Positions 8,163 through 17,150 of a stretch of DNA of 64,000 nucleotides are shown in pieces (position 1 is the first letter of the stretch; each line of letters starts with the position of its first letter). Location of the stretch: positions 1 to 64,000 of the forward strand of contig JAFQCR010000014.1 in NCBI GenBank assembly GCA_017416345.1. Direction: 5' to 3'. The translations under genes were made by a program, and so were the position numbers. This stretch comes from Clostridia bacterium. Its GTDB lineage: Bacteria; Bacillota; Clostridia; Oscillospirales; Acutalibacteraceae. The notes under the pieces were generated by a model. That model had not been told where the DNA came from and searched no databases. It was given only the letters and a program-made list of their open reading frames with translations.

Positions 8163-8438
8163 ATGACCGAATTCGACTATTATTTTTTGGTATATCTGGC
8201 AATCATATCCTTTATTTCCGTAATACTTGTCATTTGGGACAAATCAAAAGCCCAAAATCACCGCTACCGAATCCCCGAAGCGGTGCTGTTTTTGTTTGCT
8301 GCATTTGGTGGAAGTGCTATGATGTATCTTACCATGTGCCTTGTCCGCCACAAGACACAGAAGAACCACTTTGTATTCCTGATACCCTTGATATTTTTCC
8401 TGCAATGCGTATGCGTGTATGTGATTTACTCACATTAA
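8163..8438 (+). CDS. DUF1294 small membrane protein
   Basis: This 91-residue protein matches the DUF1294 pattern: a first hydrophobic helix, WDKSKAQ, RIPEAVL, a GGS glycine motif in the second helix, then RHKTQKNHF and a last helix. Three transmembrane segments are likely. The family has no agreed function. No strong ribosome binding site is seen before the ATG. It is divergent from the GHL10 gene and followed by the riboflavin riboswitch. Confidence 0.82.
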   Translation: MTEFDYYFLVYLAIISFISVILVIWDKSKAQNHRYRIPEAVLFLFAAFGGSAMMYLTMCLVRHKTQKNHFVFLIPLIFFLQCVCVYVIYSH

Positions 8439-8450
8439 AGCAACTGTGTA

Positions 8451-8479
8451 TTGACAAATCGATAAAAAGGGAATATAAT
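8451..8479 (+). promoter_or_regulatory. Sigma-A promoter of ribU
   Basis: Perfect TTGACA (8451-8456) and perfect TATAAT (8474-8479) with a 17-base spacer stand just before the FMN riboswitch. Confidence 0.85.
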
Positions 8480-8497
8480 GTAAAAAAATCAATACTG

Positions 8498-8614
8498 TCT
8501 TCAGGGCGGGGTGAGATTCCCCACCGGCGGTAAGGTGCCTTGCACCAAGCCCGCGAGCGTTAAGCTGATTTGGTGAGATTCCAAAGCCGACGGTACAGTC
8601 CGGATGAAAGAAGA
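8498..8614 (+). promoter_or_regulatory. FMN riboswitch (RFN element)
   Basis: The stretch holds the RFN hallmarks: an AGGGCGGGGTGAGATTCCCC-like 5' part, the central CCGGCGGTAAGG, and a 3' CAGTCCGGATGAAAGAAGA. The closing P1 stem is TCTTC (8498-8502) with GAAGA (8610-8614). A terminator follows before the ribU ribosome binding site, so FMN should stop transcription. Confidence 0.95.
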
Positions 8615-8645
8615 TACATAAAAGCACTTGTGGTGTTTTATTGTT

Positions 8646-8675
8646 CCGCCTTGTTTTTTCAAGGCGGATTTTTTA
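8646..8675 (+). terminator. Riboswitch-controlled terminator before ribU
   Basis: CCGCCTTG (8646-8653) and CAAGGCGG (8660-8667) form a perfect stem followed by a T-run. It lies directly before the GGAGG of ribU, as expected for FMN-controlled attenuation. Confidence 0.88.
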
Positions 8676-8688
8676 TTGGAGGATCATT

Positions 8689-9357
8689 ATGGCAACCAAG
8701 GTAAACAGCAATATCAAAAGGATCACCGTCATTGCGGTGCTGTGCGCAATTGCGTATTTAGTATCATTCATTTTCCCGTTTAAGGTAAGCTTTCTGACCT
8801 TTGACCTTAAGGATGCAATAATTGCGATATCGGCCTTGATGTACGGACCTATAGCAGGCCTTGTAAGCTCCGTAATCGTTCCGTTTTTAGAGTTTATCAC
8901 CACGTCCGAGACCGGAATCTACGGTTTTATAATGAACTTTTTGTCAAGTGCCGCTTTTTCGGTAACAGCAGGAATCATTTACAAATACCGCAGATCCTTT
9001 TCGGGTGCGATTTTGTCAATGTGCGCTTCGGTGCTGGCCGTGACCGCCATAATGCTTTTGGCCAATCTGTTCATAACACCTTATTATATGGGGGTCGAAA
9101 GGGAAATGGTGGTTGAGCTTATCCCGTCGTTGCTGCTGCCGTTTAACCTCATAAAATCGGTCATCAATGCATCCCTGACCCTGCTTATCTATAAGCCGAT
9201 AACTGCGGCATTCGGTCGGATGGGTATGATCGAAAGAAAGACATTTTCCAAGGAAAACAGCCTGCGTTCTATCTTACTTGTGCTCGGTTGCCTTGCGGTT
9301 GCCGCTGCGGCGGTCGTCGTATTTGTGCTGTATCTCGGCGGTACGGTCGAATTTTAA
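8689..9357 (+). CDS. ribU: Riboflavin ECF transporter S component RibU
   Basis: This 222-residue membrane protein is the substrate-binding subunit of an energy-coupling-factor transporter that imports riboflavin. It has about six transmembrane segments and family motifs such as FPFKVSFLTFDLKDAI, YGPIAGL and NFLSSAAF. The FMN riboswitch in front of it supports riboflavin as the substrate. ATG 8689 is chosen because TTGGAGG stands six to seven bases before it; the longer open frame would start inside the terminator. The shared ECF energising subunits are not in this window. Confidence 0.93.
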   Translation: MATKVNSNIKRITVIAVLCAIAYLVSFIFPFKVSFLTFDLKDAIIAISALMYGPIAGLVSSVIVPFLEFITTSETGIYGFIMNFLSSAAFSVTAGIIYKYRRSFSGAILSMCASVLAVTAIMLLANLFITPYYMGVEREMVVELIPSLLLPFNLIKSVINASLTLLIYKPITAAFGRMGMIERKTFSKENSLRSILLVLGCLAVAAAAVVVFVLYLGGTVEF

Positions 9358-9368
9358 GAAATTTACTA

Positions 9369-9396
9369 TTGACAAATCGAAAATTGATGATATAAT
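9369..9396 (+). promoter_or_regulatory. Sigma-A promoter of metK
   Basis: Perfect TTGACA (9369-9374) and TATAAT (9391-9396) with a 16-base spacer lie just upstream of the SAM-I riboswitch. Confidence 0.8.
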
Positions 9397-9419
9397 ACTT
9401 CACGGAAAACAGAATACGT

Positions 9420-9515
9420 CCTTATCAAGAGTGGTGGAGGGGTCCGGCCCTATGAAGCCCGGCAACCTGTTTAAAACAAGGTGCTAAATCCGGCGGTTTT
9501 TACCGAAAGATGAGG
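9420..9515 (+). promoter_or_regulatory. SAM-I (S-box) riboswitch
   Basis: The S-box core is clear: TTATCAAGAGTGGTGGAGGG, then GGCCCTATGAAGCCCGGCAACC, GGTGCTAAATCC and GAAAGATGAGG. P1 pairs CCTTATC (9420-9426) with GATGAGG (9509-9515). High S-adenosylmethionine should favour the following terminator and shut off metK. Confidence 0.96.
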
Positions 9516-9524
9516 TTTTGATCT

Positions 9525-9555
9525 GACCTGCTTCTTTCGAGGCAGGTCGTTTTTT
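9525..9555 (+). terminator. Riboswitch-controlled terminator before metK
   Basis: GACCTGC (9525-9531) pairs with GCAGGTC (9542-9548), followed by a T-run (9550-9555). It is the expression platform of the SAM-I riboswitch. Confidence 0.9.
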
Positions 9556-9594
9556 ACGTTTAAAATGAAGTTAATATAAATAAAGGAGAAAATT

Positions 9595-10776
9595 ATGGGA
9601 AAGTTTTTGTTTACATCCGAATCGGTCACCGCAGGTCATCCCGATAAGGTATCGGACAGCGTTTCAGACGCTATTCTTGACGCTATAATTGCTCAGGACC
9701 CCAAGGCACGTGTCGCTTGCGAGACCTTCTGCACCACCGGTGTTGTCACCGTTATGGGTGAGATAACAACCACCGCTAAGGTCGATATTCCTAAAGTCGT
9801 CCGCAAGACGGTCTGTGATATCGGCTACAACGCACCCTCTCAGGGCTTTGACGGCAACACCTGCGCCGTTATGGTGGCTTTAGACGAGCAGTCACCCGAT
9901 ATTGCAATGGGTGTTGATAAGTCCTTGGAGCTTAAAAGCGGCGAGGAGGACGAATATAACCTCCACGGTGCGGGCGACCAGGGTATGATGTTCGGCTACG
10001 CTTGTGATGAGACCCCTGAACTTATGCCTATGCCTATTTCCTTGGCACATAAGCTTGCCAAGAAGCTGACCGACGTGAGAAAAGACGGCACCTTGGGTTA
10101 CCTTTGCCCCGACGGTAAGACCCAGGTCACCGTTGAATATGTTGACGGAAAGCCTTCACGTGTTGAGGCTGTTGTTGTTTCAAGTCAGCACAGCGCCGAT
10201 GTTGCTCTTGAGACCCTTAGAGCCGATATTTTGGAAAAGGTCATCAAGCCCATTATCCCCGAGGGCATGATGGATGGTGAGACTAAAGTTTACATAAACC
10301 CCACCGGACGCTTTGTTGTCGGCGGCCCTCAGGGTGATACCGGTCTTACCGGACGTAAGATCATTGTTGACACCTACGGCGGCTATGCACGTCACGGCGG
10401 CGGTGCTTTCAGCGGTAAGGACCCCACAAAGGTCGACCGTTCGGCCGCTTATGCCGCACGTTACGTTGCCAAAAATATCGTTAAAGCTGGCATAGCCACC
10501 AAGTGTGAGGTTGAGTTGGCCTACGCTATCGGTGTTGCAAGACCTGTTTCGGTCATGGTCGATACCTTCGGTACGGGTAAATACGCAGACGATAAAATAG
10601 CCGATGCGGTAAACAAGGTATTCGACCTTCGTCCTGCCGCTATTATCGACACCTTCGATATGCGCACCCCCATTTATTCACAGCTTTCGGCTCTTGGCCA
10701 CATGGGTCGTGAGGAGTTGGGCGTTAAGTGGGAAAATACCGATAAGGTCAACGCTTTGCTTGAGGCACTTAAATAA
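9595..10776 (+). CDS. metK: S-adenosylmethionine synthetase
   Basis: The enzyme makes S-adenosylmethionine from methionine and ATP in the cytoplasm. The 393-residue length is typical. The ATP/metal motif GHPDK is at 14-18, the GAGDQG loop at 125-130, and the phosphate-binding [17 protein letters not shown] segment lies near 264-280. GGAG stands before the ATG. The upstream SAM-I riboswitch gives end-product control. Codon choice (GGT, CGT, AAG, ACC) suggests high expression. Confidence 0.97.
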   Translation: MGKFLFTSESVTAGHPDKVSDSVSDAILDAIIAQDPKARVACETFCTTGVVTVMGEITTTAKVDIPKVVRKTVCDIGYNAPSQGFDGNTCAVMVALDEQSPDIAMGVDKSLELKSGEEDEYNLHGAGDQGMMFGYACDETPELMPMPISLAHKLAKKLTDVRKDGTLGYLCPDGKTQVTVEYVDGKPSRVEAVVVSSQHSADVALETLRADILEKVIKPIIPEGMMDGETKVYINPTGRFVVGGPQGDTGLTGRKIIVDTYGGYARHGGGAFSGKDPTKVDRSAAYAARYVAKNIVKAGIATKCEVELAYAIGVARPVSVMVDTFGTGKYADDKIADAVNKVFDLRPAAIIDTFDMRTPIYSQLSALGHMGREELGVKWENTDKVNALLEALK

Positions 10777-10815
10777 TTGTTATAGTAAAAGTATACAATA
10801 CTTCAGGACGCACTC

Positions 10816-10864
10816 GTAGGGGCGACCTGTGGTCGCCTGCGGGCGAACGCAGTTCGCCCCTACA
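10816..10864. repeat. GTAGGG-type palindromic repeat, copy b
   Basis: GTAGGGGCGA (10816-10825) and TTCGCCCCTACA (10853-10864) are inverted ends around internal GC-rich pairing. It lies 40 bases after metK and could also serve as a transcript end. It belongs with the elements at 150-246 and 17767-17845. Confidence 0.6.
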
Positions 10865-10946
10865 TTTATTTTTATTTAATTTACCATAGATTATTGCAAT
10901 TACCTGTGTTTTGGGGTAAAATGATAGCACTACACCCTCAATATTG

Positions 10947-10996
10947 CCTCCCTTGCCTAAAGGGAGGTGGCTTGCCGTAAGGCAAGACGGAGGGAT
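10947..10996 (+). repeat. Two-hairpin intergenic repeat, copy b
   Basis: CCTCCCTT/AAGGGAGG (10947-10967) is followed by CTTGCC/GGCAAG (10971-10986) and CGGAGGGA. It ends 20 bases before the pepD start and so lies in the pepD leader. Confidence 0.7.
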
Positions 10997-11015
10997 TCCT
11001 TTCTTGGAGGCACAA

Positions 11016-12443
11016 ATGATAATTTCCGAAAATTTCCCGTACAAGCATTCATTTTTCAAAATATTTGAGGAGCTGACCAAAATTCCTCACGGTTCGGGCA
11101 ACACGGCCGAAATAGCAAAACACTGCTATGATCTTGCTATCAAAAACAACTGCGAAGCCGTTATCGACAAGGCAGGTAACGTTATTATCAAAAGACCTGA
11201 GAGTCAAGGCTTTGAAAACGCCCAACCCGTGATAATCCAGGGTCATCTTGATATGGTGTGCGAAAAAACACCCGACAGCGACCACGATTTTATGCGTGAC
11301 CCCCTTAAACTGCAGTTTGACGGAAAATATATCACCGCCGAAAACACCACCTTGGGCGGTGACGACGGTATTGCCGTTGCTTATGCTCTGGCTTTGGTAG
11401 AGGATAAGGATATAGCACTTCCGCCGCTTGAAATTTTGCTGACTATGGATGAAGAGACCGGTCTTTTCGGTGCGGCAGGGCTTGACGGCAGTATGCTCAG
11501 CGGTAAAAACCTCATAAACCTCGACTCCGAGGAGGAGGGAATACTGCTGTGCGGCTGTGCAGGCGGTCTTACTGCGATAATCGAGCATAAATTTGAGCTA
11601 TCGGAACATAGCGGTACAGTTGTGAAGGTCACATTGGATGGACTTAAGGGCGGTCATTCGGGCTGTGAGATCCACCGCCGCCGTCTTAATGGCGCTTTAG
11701 TTATGGCAAAACTACTCAAAAACTGCGGTCAGTATCTGAAACTTGTTTCTTATAAAAGCGGAACCAAATTCAATGCAATTCCGTGTGTCTGTTCGGCCGA
11801 GGTTCTGGTCAATGATGCTGAACTGTTTACTGCTGCATTAGAAAAAGAACTTGATATCATAAGGGCTGAAAAGGTATGTGCCGAGGATCAACCGATACTG
11901 ACCTTTACCGCTGAACAAAAAACTGTATCGGCATTGAGCAATGAGGATAGCCGCCGTATAATTGATTACCTTTGCAACGTACCCGACGGTGTTATCTCCG
12001 AGGGTGAAACAGGTGTTATAACCTCTTTGAACACAGGTGTCAGCACACTTCAAAACGGCAATTGGCATTCCGAGGCGCTTATCCGCAGTATGGTCAACGG
12101 TGATCTTGATGTGATCGCCGAAAAGGTGATAAAGGTCGCAAACTCGGTCGGCTTCAAGGCTGATTTTTCTGACCGATATTCGGCCTGGGAGTACAATGCG
12201 GTATCGCCCTTGCGTGACAAAATGGTTGAGGTCTACGAAAAGAAATTCGGCAAAAAGCCGATAGTCAGCACCATCCATGCAGGACTTGAATGCGGTATTA
12301 TTTCGGATAAGATCCCCGGTATGGATGCCGTTTCCATGGGGCCCGATATTCTGGATGTTCATACCGTAAACGAGCGACTTGATGCCGAAAGTGCGATCCG
12401 CTGTTTTGAATATCTTGTAGCGATCTTGAAGGAAATGAAATAA
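11016..12443 (+). CDS. pepD: Aminoacyl-histidine dipeptidase, M20C family
   Basis: This 475-residue zinc peptidase of the Xaa-His dipeptidase (carnosinase-like) family hydrolyses dipeptides in the cytoplasm. Visible metal and catalytic sites are His77 and Asp79 in GHLDM, Asp116 in GGDDG, Glu146-Glu147 in MDEETG, and a HAGLECG motif near the C-terminus. A lid domain is inserted at about 190-380. ATG 11016 follows TTGGAGG at a good distance; longer open frames would read through the intergenic repeat. It ends at a strong terminator. Confidence 0.93.
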   Translation: MIISENFPYKHSFFKIFEELTKIPHGSGNTAEIAKHCYDLAIKNNCEAVIDKAGNVIIKRPESQGFENAQPVIIQGHLDMVCEKTPDSDHDFMRDPLKLQFDGKYITAENTTLGGDDGIAVAYALALVEDKDIALPPLEILLTMDEETGLFGAAGLDGSMLSGKNLINLDSEEEGILLCGCAGGLTAIIEHKFELSEHSGTVVKVTLDGLKGGHSGCEIHRRRLNGALVMAKLLKNCGQYLKLVSYKSGTKFNAIPCVCSAEVLVNDAELFTAALEKELDIIRAEKVCAEDQPILTFTAEQKTVSALSNEDSRRIIDYLCNVPDGVISEGETGVITSLNTGVSTLQNGNWHSEALIRSMVNGDLDVIAEKVIKVANSVGFKADFSDRYSAWEYNAVSPLRDKMVEVYEKKFGKKPIVSTIHAGLECGIISDKIPGMDAVSMGPDILDVHTVNERLDAESAIRCFEYLVAILKEMK

Positions 12444-12455
12444 TTTCTATATTTA

Positions 12456-12486
12456 AAAGGGAGATGTCAAAACGACATCTCCCTTT
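12456..12486. terminator. Bidirectional terminator between pepD and the ABC exporter
   Basis: A perfect 13-bp stem, AAAGGGAGATGTC (12456-12468) with GACATCTCCCTTT (12474-12486), is flanked by A- and T-rich ends and serves both converging transcripts. Confidence 0.88.
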
Positions 12487-12490
12487 AAGT

Positions 12491-14230
12491 TTAATTGGCA
12501 AATTGGCTGTTGTAAAGCTCGTAGTAAAAGCCTTTGGCTTTAAGTAATTCCTTATGGTTGCCGTGCTCTATTATGTTGCCGTCACGCATTACAAGGATAA
12601 CATCGGAGTGCTTGATGGTAGACAAGCGGTGAGCAACAACGAAGCTTGTGCGCCCCTTCATAAGCCGTGCAAATGCGTGCTGGATATGCATTTCGGTCTT
12701 AACGTCGATGGATGAGGTTGCCTCGTCTAATATCAGCATCGGCGGCAGGCAAAGCATAACACGTGTGATGCACAAAAGCTGCTTCTGACCCTCCGACAAA
12801 TTGCCTCCGTCCTCACCGATAACGGTGTCATAGCCTTGGGGCAAACGCTTGATAAAGCTGTGTGCATGGGTCGATCTTGCGGCGGCAATGATCTCTTCGT
12901 CGGTGGCATCGGGGTTGCCCATTGTAATGTTTTCACGAATGGTGCCCGATTTCAACCATGTTTCCTGCAAGACCATACCGTAGTTTTCACGAAGGCTGTG
13001 ACGGGTGACATCCTTTATGTCGTATCCGTCAACCGAAATTTTGCCATCGGTTACGTCATAAAAACGCATAAGCAGGTTGATTAGTGTAGTTTTTCCGCAT
13101 CCCGTAGGGCCGACAATGGCGATCTGCTGACCGCTTTCAAAGTTCAAGGTGATACCGTCGATAAGCGGCTTCTCGGGGGTGTAGGAGAACGAGATGTTGT
13201 CCATTTTTACATTACCCTCGGCGGTCGGCATCTCGGTGTTGTTTTCATCGGAAATTTCTTCCGCTTGCTCCAAAAAGTCAAACACACGGTCGGCCGAAGC
13301 CTTGGCGGCGGCAAGCTCGGTTATAACGCCCGAAATTTCGTTGAACGGCTTGGCATATTGGCTGGCATAGCTTAAAAGCACCGACAATGCACCAACGGTG
13401 AACAAGGGGTCGGAGATAACGGTCAAGGCTCCAACAAGGCACACAAGCGCATAAATTATGGCATTGATTATACGTGTTGAGGGGTTGACCATTGACGAGA
13501 AGAATATCGCACGGAGCGAATACTTCCTCAAACGCTCGTTTATCTCGGTGAATTTTTCGGTTGCCTCATCACCGTGGCAGAAGGCCTCGATGACCTTTTG
13601 GTTGCCGACCGTTTCGTCAATAAAAGCAGTCTGCTCACCGCGGGTCTCGGACTGCTTTTTGAACATTGAGTATGTTCTGTCCGAAATGAATTTTGCAACA
13701 AGCAGGGAAGCAGGTGTCAAAACGACCACGATAAGTGCTATTTTCCAATTAATGGAGAACATAAGCACAACTGTGCCAAGTACGGTTGCAACACCCGTGA
13801 AAAGCTGTGTAAAGCCCATCAAAAGACCGTCTGAAAGTGTGTCAACATCGGAAATCACACGGCTGACAACATCACCGTACGGATGGGTGTCGATATAGGA
13901 TAAGGGAAGCTTTTGTACCTTTTTAAATGCCTTGCTTCGCAGGTCGTGGACCAACGTAAAGGTCATTTTGTTGTTGCAGATGCTCATAAGCCATTGGCTT
14001 ATTGCGGCAAGACCTATGGTAACGCCCGCCTTGATAATTATTGTAATAATAGCGTCAAAATCAACGTTGCCTTTGCCGATTATGCAGTCGATCGCATCTC
14101 CGATAAGCACGGGGATGTAAAGGGTAAGCGCAACGTTCAAAGCAGCGAGCGTGATGGAAACGGCAAAAATCAGCTTTTGTCTGCCCAAGACCTCAAACAG
14201 CTTTCTGAAGGTGCCTTTTTGTGTTTTCAT
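12491..14230 (-). CDS. Heterodimeric ABC exporter, subunit with consensus Walker B
   Basis: The 579-residue protein has six transmembrane helices (about 20-310) fused to an ATPase domain. Walker A is GPTGCGKTT, Walker B is LILDEATS with the catalytic glutamate, and the switch histidine is in VVAHRLST. The signature is LSEGQ instead of LSGGQ, so its half of the partner's ATP site is degenerate. This fits a multidrug or lipid exporter of the BmrCD/LmrCD/TM287-288 type. Start ATG 14230 is one base after the upstream stop; the longer frame would overlap the partner gene. The substrate cannot be told from sequence. Confidence 0.92.
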   Translation of the reverse strand: MKTQKGTFRKLFEVLGRQKLIFAVSITLAALNVALTLYIPVLIGDAIDCIIGKGNVDFDAIITIIIKAGVTIGLAAISQWLMSICNNKMTFTLVHDLRSKAFKKVQKLPLSYIDTHPYGDVVSRVISDVDTLSDGLLMGFTQLFTGVATVLGTVVLMFSINWKIALIVVVLTPASLLVAKFISDRTYSMFKKQSETRGEQTAFIDETVGNQKVIEAFCHGDEATEKFTEINERLRKYSLRAIFFSSMVNPSTRIINAIIYALVCLVGALTVISDPLFTVGALSVLLSYASQYAKPFNEISGVITELAAAKASADRVFDFLEQAEEISDENNTEMPTAEGNVKMDNISFSYTPEKPLIDGITLNFESGQQIAIVGPTGCGKTTLINLLMRFYDVTDGKISVDGYDIKDVTRHSLRENYGMVLQETWLKSGTIRENITMGNPDATDEEIIAAARSTHAHSFIKRLPQGYDTVIGEDGGNLSEGQKQLLCITRVMLCLPPMLILDEATSSIDVKTEMHIQHAFARLMKGRTSFVVAHRLSTIKHSDVILVMRDGNIIEHGNHKELLKAKGFYYELYNSQFAN

Positions 14231-14231
14231 A

Positions 14232-15953
14232 TCAAAGCTCCTCCTTTTCCAACTGACTGCGGCAGATATCGGCGTAGACCTCGCAAGATTCGAGCAGCTC
14301 ATCGTGCCGTCCGTAGCCCACGGCCTCACCGTCATCAAGAACGATGATCCTGTCGGCATTCATAACCGAGGATACACGCTGTGAAACGGTTATAACGGTC
14401 GGTTTTTGCGGAAGCTCGGCCATTGCCTTTCTCAAGTCGGCCTCAGTCTTGAAGTCAAGCGCCGATGCGCTGTCGTCCAAAATAAGTATCTCGGGGTTGC
14501 CGACCAGAGCACGTGCAATGCACAGCCTCTGTCGCTGACCGCCCGAAAGATTGCGGCCGTTTTGCTCTATCTCGGCTTCAAGACCGCCCTTTTTCTCAAC
14601 GATCTCATCAGCCTGAGCCGAGCGCAATGCCGCCCAAAGCTCTTCATCGGTAGCGGTCTTTCCGCCAAGCAACAGATTTTCACGCACGGTGCCTTTAAAA
14701 AGCACCGATTTCTGCAGAACGATACCTATCTTACTACGAAGCTCGTCATCGGGATAATCCTTAACGTCACGGCCGAAAACCGCAACAAGTCCGCTTGTGG
14801 CACCGTAAAGGTGGGGGATAAGGTTGACAAGGGTCGATTTACCCGAACCCGTTGCACCGATTATGCCGATACGTTCGCCCTTATTTGCGGTAAAGCTGAT
14901 GTCAATAAGTGATGCTTCGCCGGCTTTAAGGTAGGTAAAGCCTACGTTTCTGAACTCAACAGCGTGACCGCTTTCGGGTAAAAGTGCCTTGTCGGTCGGT
15001 GTGTCAACGTGGTTTTCCATAGACAAAACATTGCTGATTCTCGAACCTGAGGCCAAAGCCTTGTTGACCGTCATTATCATATTGGCCAGCTTTACGAGCT
15101 CGATAAGGATCTGCGACATATAGTTATAAAGCGCTACGATCTGACCCTGGGTAAGGTCACCTGCGTAAACACGCTTGCCGCCGACCCAGATAATAAGAAT
15201 AACAGCCGTATTGACCACAACATAGGTCAGAGGATTCATCAAAGCCGAGATCCTGCCGACAAACTTTTGCATAGTTGTCAGCTCGTTGTTGTTTTGCTCA
15301 AAGCCTTCGACCGAATCCTGCTCCTGACGGTAGGCACGGATCACCCTGACGCCCTTCAAGGATTCACGGGTGTTGAGCGTTACACGGTCCAATTTTTGCT
15401 GTATCCTTTTGTAAAGCGGAACGGTTATGGCCATTACCGCAACGACTATTACTGCCAAAATGGGGATAGAGGCAAGGAATATCAAGGCTGATTCCGTGTC
15501 GACCGTGAAGGCCATTATCATTGCACCGAACACGATAAACGGCGAACGCAACAGCAAACGAAGTGCCAGGTTGACACCGGTCTGCACCGTGTTGACGTCA
15601 CCCGTCATACGGGTGATAAGGGTTGAGGTGCCGACAGTATCAAGGTCGGTGTAATTAAGACCGTTGATCTTTTTGAAAAGTGCAAGTCGCAGATTTGCGG
15701 CAAAGCCGACCGAGGCGTTAGCGGCAAAATACTGTGCAGTCAAAGCACAGATAAAACCGACAATGCCGAGCACCGCCATCAGTATTCCACGTGAAATGAT
15801 GAACGATTTGTCCCCGTTACCGATGCCTTGGTCGATAATGTCAGCAACAACAAGCGGAACAAAAAGCTCAAACAAGGCTTCGGTCAGCTTGAAAAACGGA
15901 CCCAAGACCGCTTGAACACGGTATTGCTTCATGTATTTTAAAAGATTTTTCAT
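14232..15953 (-). CDS. Heterodimeric ABC exporter, subunit with degenerate catalytic site
   Basis: The 573-residue partner has six transmembrane helices and an ATPase domain with Walker A GATGSGKST and signature LSGGQRQR. Its Walker B reads LILDDSAS, with aspartate where glutamate normally acts, and the switch histidine is replaced by glutamine (VITVSQRVSS). Together with LSEGQ in the downstream subunit this gives one active and one inactive ATP site, the known pattern of asymmetric heterodimeric exporters. ATG 15953 is preferred over TTG 15965, although spacing to the GGGGGAG is short. The two genes are translationally coupled. Confidence 0.92.
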   Translation of the reverse strand: MKNLLKYMKQYRVQAVLGPFFKLTEALFELFVPLVVADIIDQGIGNGDKSFIISRGILMAVLGIVGFICALTAQYFAANASVGFAANLRLALFKKINGLNYTDLDTVGTSTLITRMTGDVNTVQTGVNLALRLLLRSPFIVFGAMIMAFTVDTESALIFLASIPILAVIVVAVMAITVPLYKRIQQKLDRVTLNTRESLKGVRVIRAYRQEQDSVEGFEQNNNELTTMQKFVGRISALMNPLTYVVVNTAVILIIWVGGKRVYAGDLTQGQIVALYNYMSQILIELVKLANMIMTVNKALASGSRISNVLSMENHVDTPTDKALLPESGHAVEFRNVGFTYLKAGEASLIDISFTANKGERIGIIGATGSGKSTLVNLIPHLYGATSGLVAVFGRDVKDYPDDELRSKIGIVLQKSVLFKGTVRENLLLGGKTATDEELWAALRSAQADEIVEKKGGLEAEIEQNGRNLSGGQRQRLCIARALVGNPEILILDDSASALDFKTEADLRKAMAELPQKPTVITVSQRVSSVMNADRIIVLDDGEAVGYGRHDELLESCEVYADICRSQLEKEEL

Positions 15954-16087
15954 GAGCTCCCCCAAAAACCTGATTTTTAAGTTTTATAACAGATTAATTA
16001 TACCAAAAACTGCAATAAAATCAAGCAAAACAGAAATTTTGCTTCACAAATTCGTTATTGTGTGGTAAACTATCCTCGGTGATTAAA

Positions 16088-16291
16088 ATGGAACAGAAAA
16101 AAATAGACAGAATTTCAGAGCTTACACGCATCTCCCGTGAACGTGAGTTGACCGAAGATGAACAAAAAGAACGCGCCGCATTGCGGCGCGAGTATATTGA
16201 TTCCTATAAAGCTTCGTTAACGGGAATTCTGGATAATACCTATATCCGGAACCCCGACGGAAGCAAGCAAAAACTAAAGCCTAAAAAATAA
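16088..16291 (+). CDS. DUF896 (YnzC-like) protein
   Basis: This 67-residue helical protein matches the DUF896 family: KIDRISELTRISRERELTEDEQ, then ERAALRREYIDSYKASL and a C-terminal IRNPDGSK. In B. subtilis relatives lie near SOS genes and the role is unclear. ATG 16088 is used; the ribosome binding site is weak. Its stop touches the stop of the converging HAD gene without a gap, so there is no room for a terminator between them. Confidence 0.87.
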   Translation: MEQKKIDRISELTRISRERELTEDEQKERAALRREYIDSYKASLTGILDNTYIRNPDGSKQKLKPKK

Positions 16292-16978
16292 TTACTCTTG
16301 ATTATACCGTCTCACGACCTCGGGTATCTCGGCTACAGTTTCGACCTGCAGCTCACATTCCTCAATATCCGGTCTTGCCCAGGAACCGACCGTGTTGACG
16401 TAAACCGGGACATAACCTGCGGCTCTTGACGGCTCAATGTCGTTGACGGGATTGTCTCCGACGTACATCATTTTACGAGGGTCAAGGTTCAGCCATTCGG
16501 CCATCATCTCAAACGGCTTTATTGACGGTTTGGGACAACCGTACTGACCGGTTACCAGCACACGGTCGAAAATGCCGTCAAGCCCCAGCATTTGAAGTTT
16601 TTTCTCCTGCAGACCGGGCAGACCGTTGGTGATAAGACCGAGAATATAACCTGCATTTTTCAACTCCTCAAGCATCGGCAGGGTGAATGAAAAGGGTATG
16701 GCAACATCCTCAAAGCATTTGAAAACGGCGTTGGAATAGTCGTGACCGTCGATTTTTTCGGTGAACAGCTTTGTTTCGTTGACGATATGCTCACGCACTC
16801 TGTCCCAACCGTGATAGATCTGGGTCTTATCGGCATTGACCATAATATCGCCCACCTCACCGTCCGAAAGTGTGGGATCGATGGGCAGAAGCTCACGCAA
16901 AGGCTTTACAATGGCTCTTAATGTAGCGTATCGGTCAAAGAGTGTGTGGTCAAGGTCAAAAATAACTGCTTTTATCAT
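16292..16978 (-). CDS. HAD-superfamily hydrolase
   Basis: This 228-residue cytoplasmic phosphatase-like protein has all HAD motifs: I, DLDHTLFD (catalytic aspartates near residues 8 and 10); II, LITNG; III, the lysine in CPKPSIKPF; IV, YVGDNPVNDI. A helical cap lies at about 15-95. It resembles the YjjG/pyrimidine-nucleotidase-like group, but the substrate is not certain. ATG 16978 begins the conserved MIKAVIFDLDH. Confidence 0.87.
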   Translation of the reverse strand: MIKAVIFDLDHTLFDRYATLRAIVKPLRELLPIDPTLSDGEVGDIMVNADKTQIYHGWDRVREHIVNETKLFTEKIDGHDYSNAVFKCFEDVAIPFSFTLPMLEELKNAGYILGLITNGLPGLQEKKLQMLGLDGIFDRVLVTGQYGCPKPSIKPFEMMAEWLNLDPRKMMYVGDNPVNDIEPSRAAGYVPVYVNTVGSWARPDIEECELQVETVAEIPEVVRRYNQE

Positions 16979-17042
16979 AATCTCACCGCCAAAATATTGT
17001 GTAATAATGATAATGTAAATACAGAGCTTTGTCAAGCGCAGA

Positions 17043-17127
17043 TGTCATTCTGAGCCGCAGGCGAAGAATCTTTCTGTCTCTGTTTAAGATCCTTCGCGTG
17101 ACACCAAAGTGTCTGCTCAGGATGACA
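17043..17127. repeat. GTCATTCTGAG-type palindromic repeat, copy a
   Basis: TGTCATTCTGAGC (17043-17055) and GCTCAGGATGACA (17115-17127) are near-perfect inverted ends. Inside, GAAGAATC and GATCCTTCGC continue the pairing. A half copy is at 22268-22295. Confidence 0.65.
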
Positions 17128-17150
17128 GAGAACCTTAAAAGGAGCAAAGT

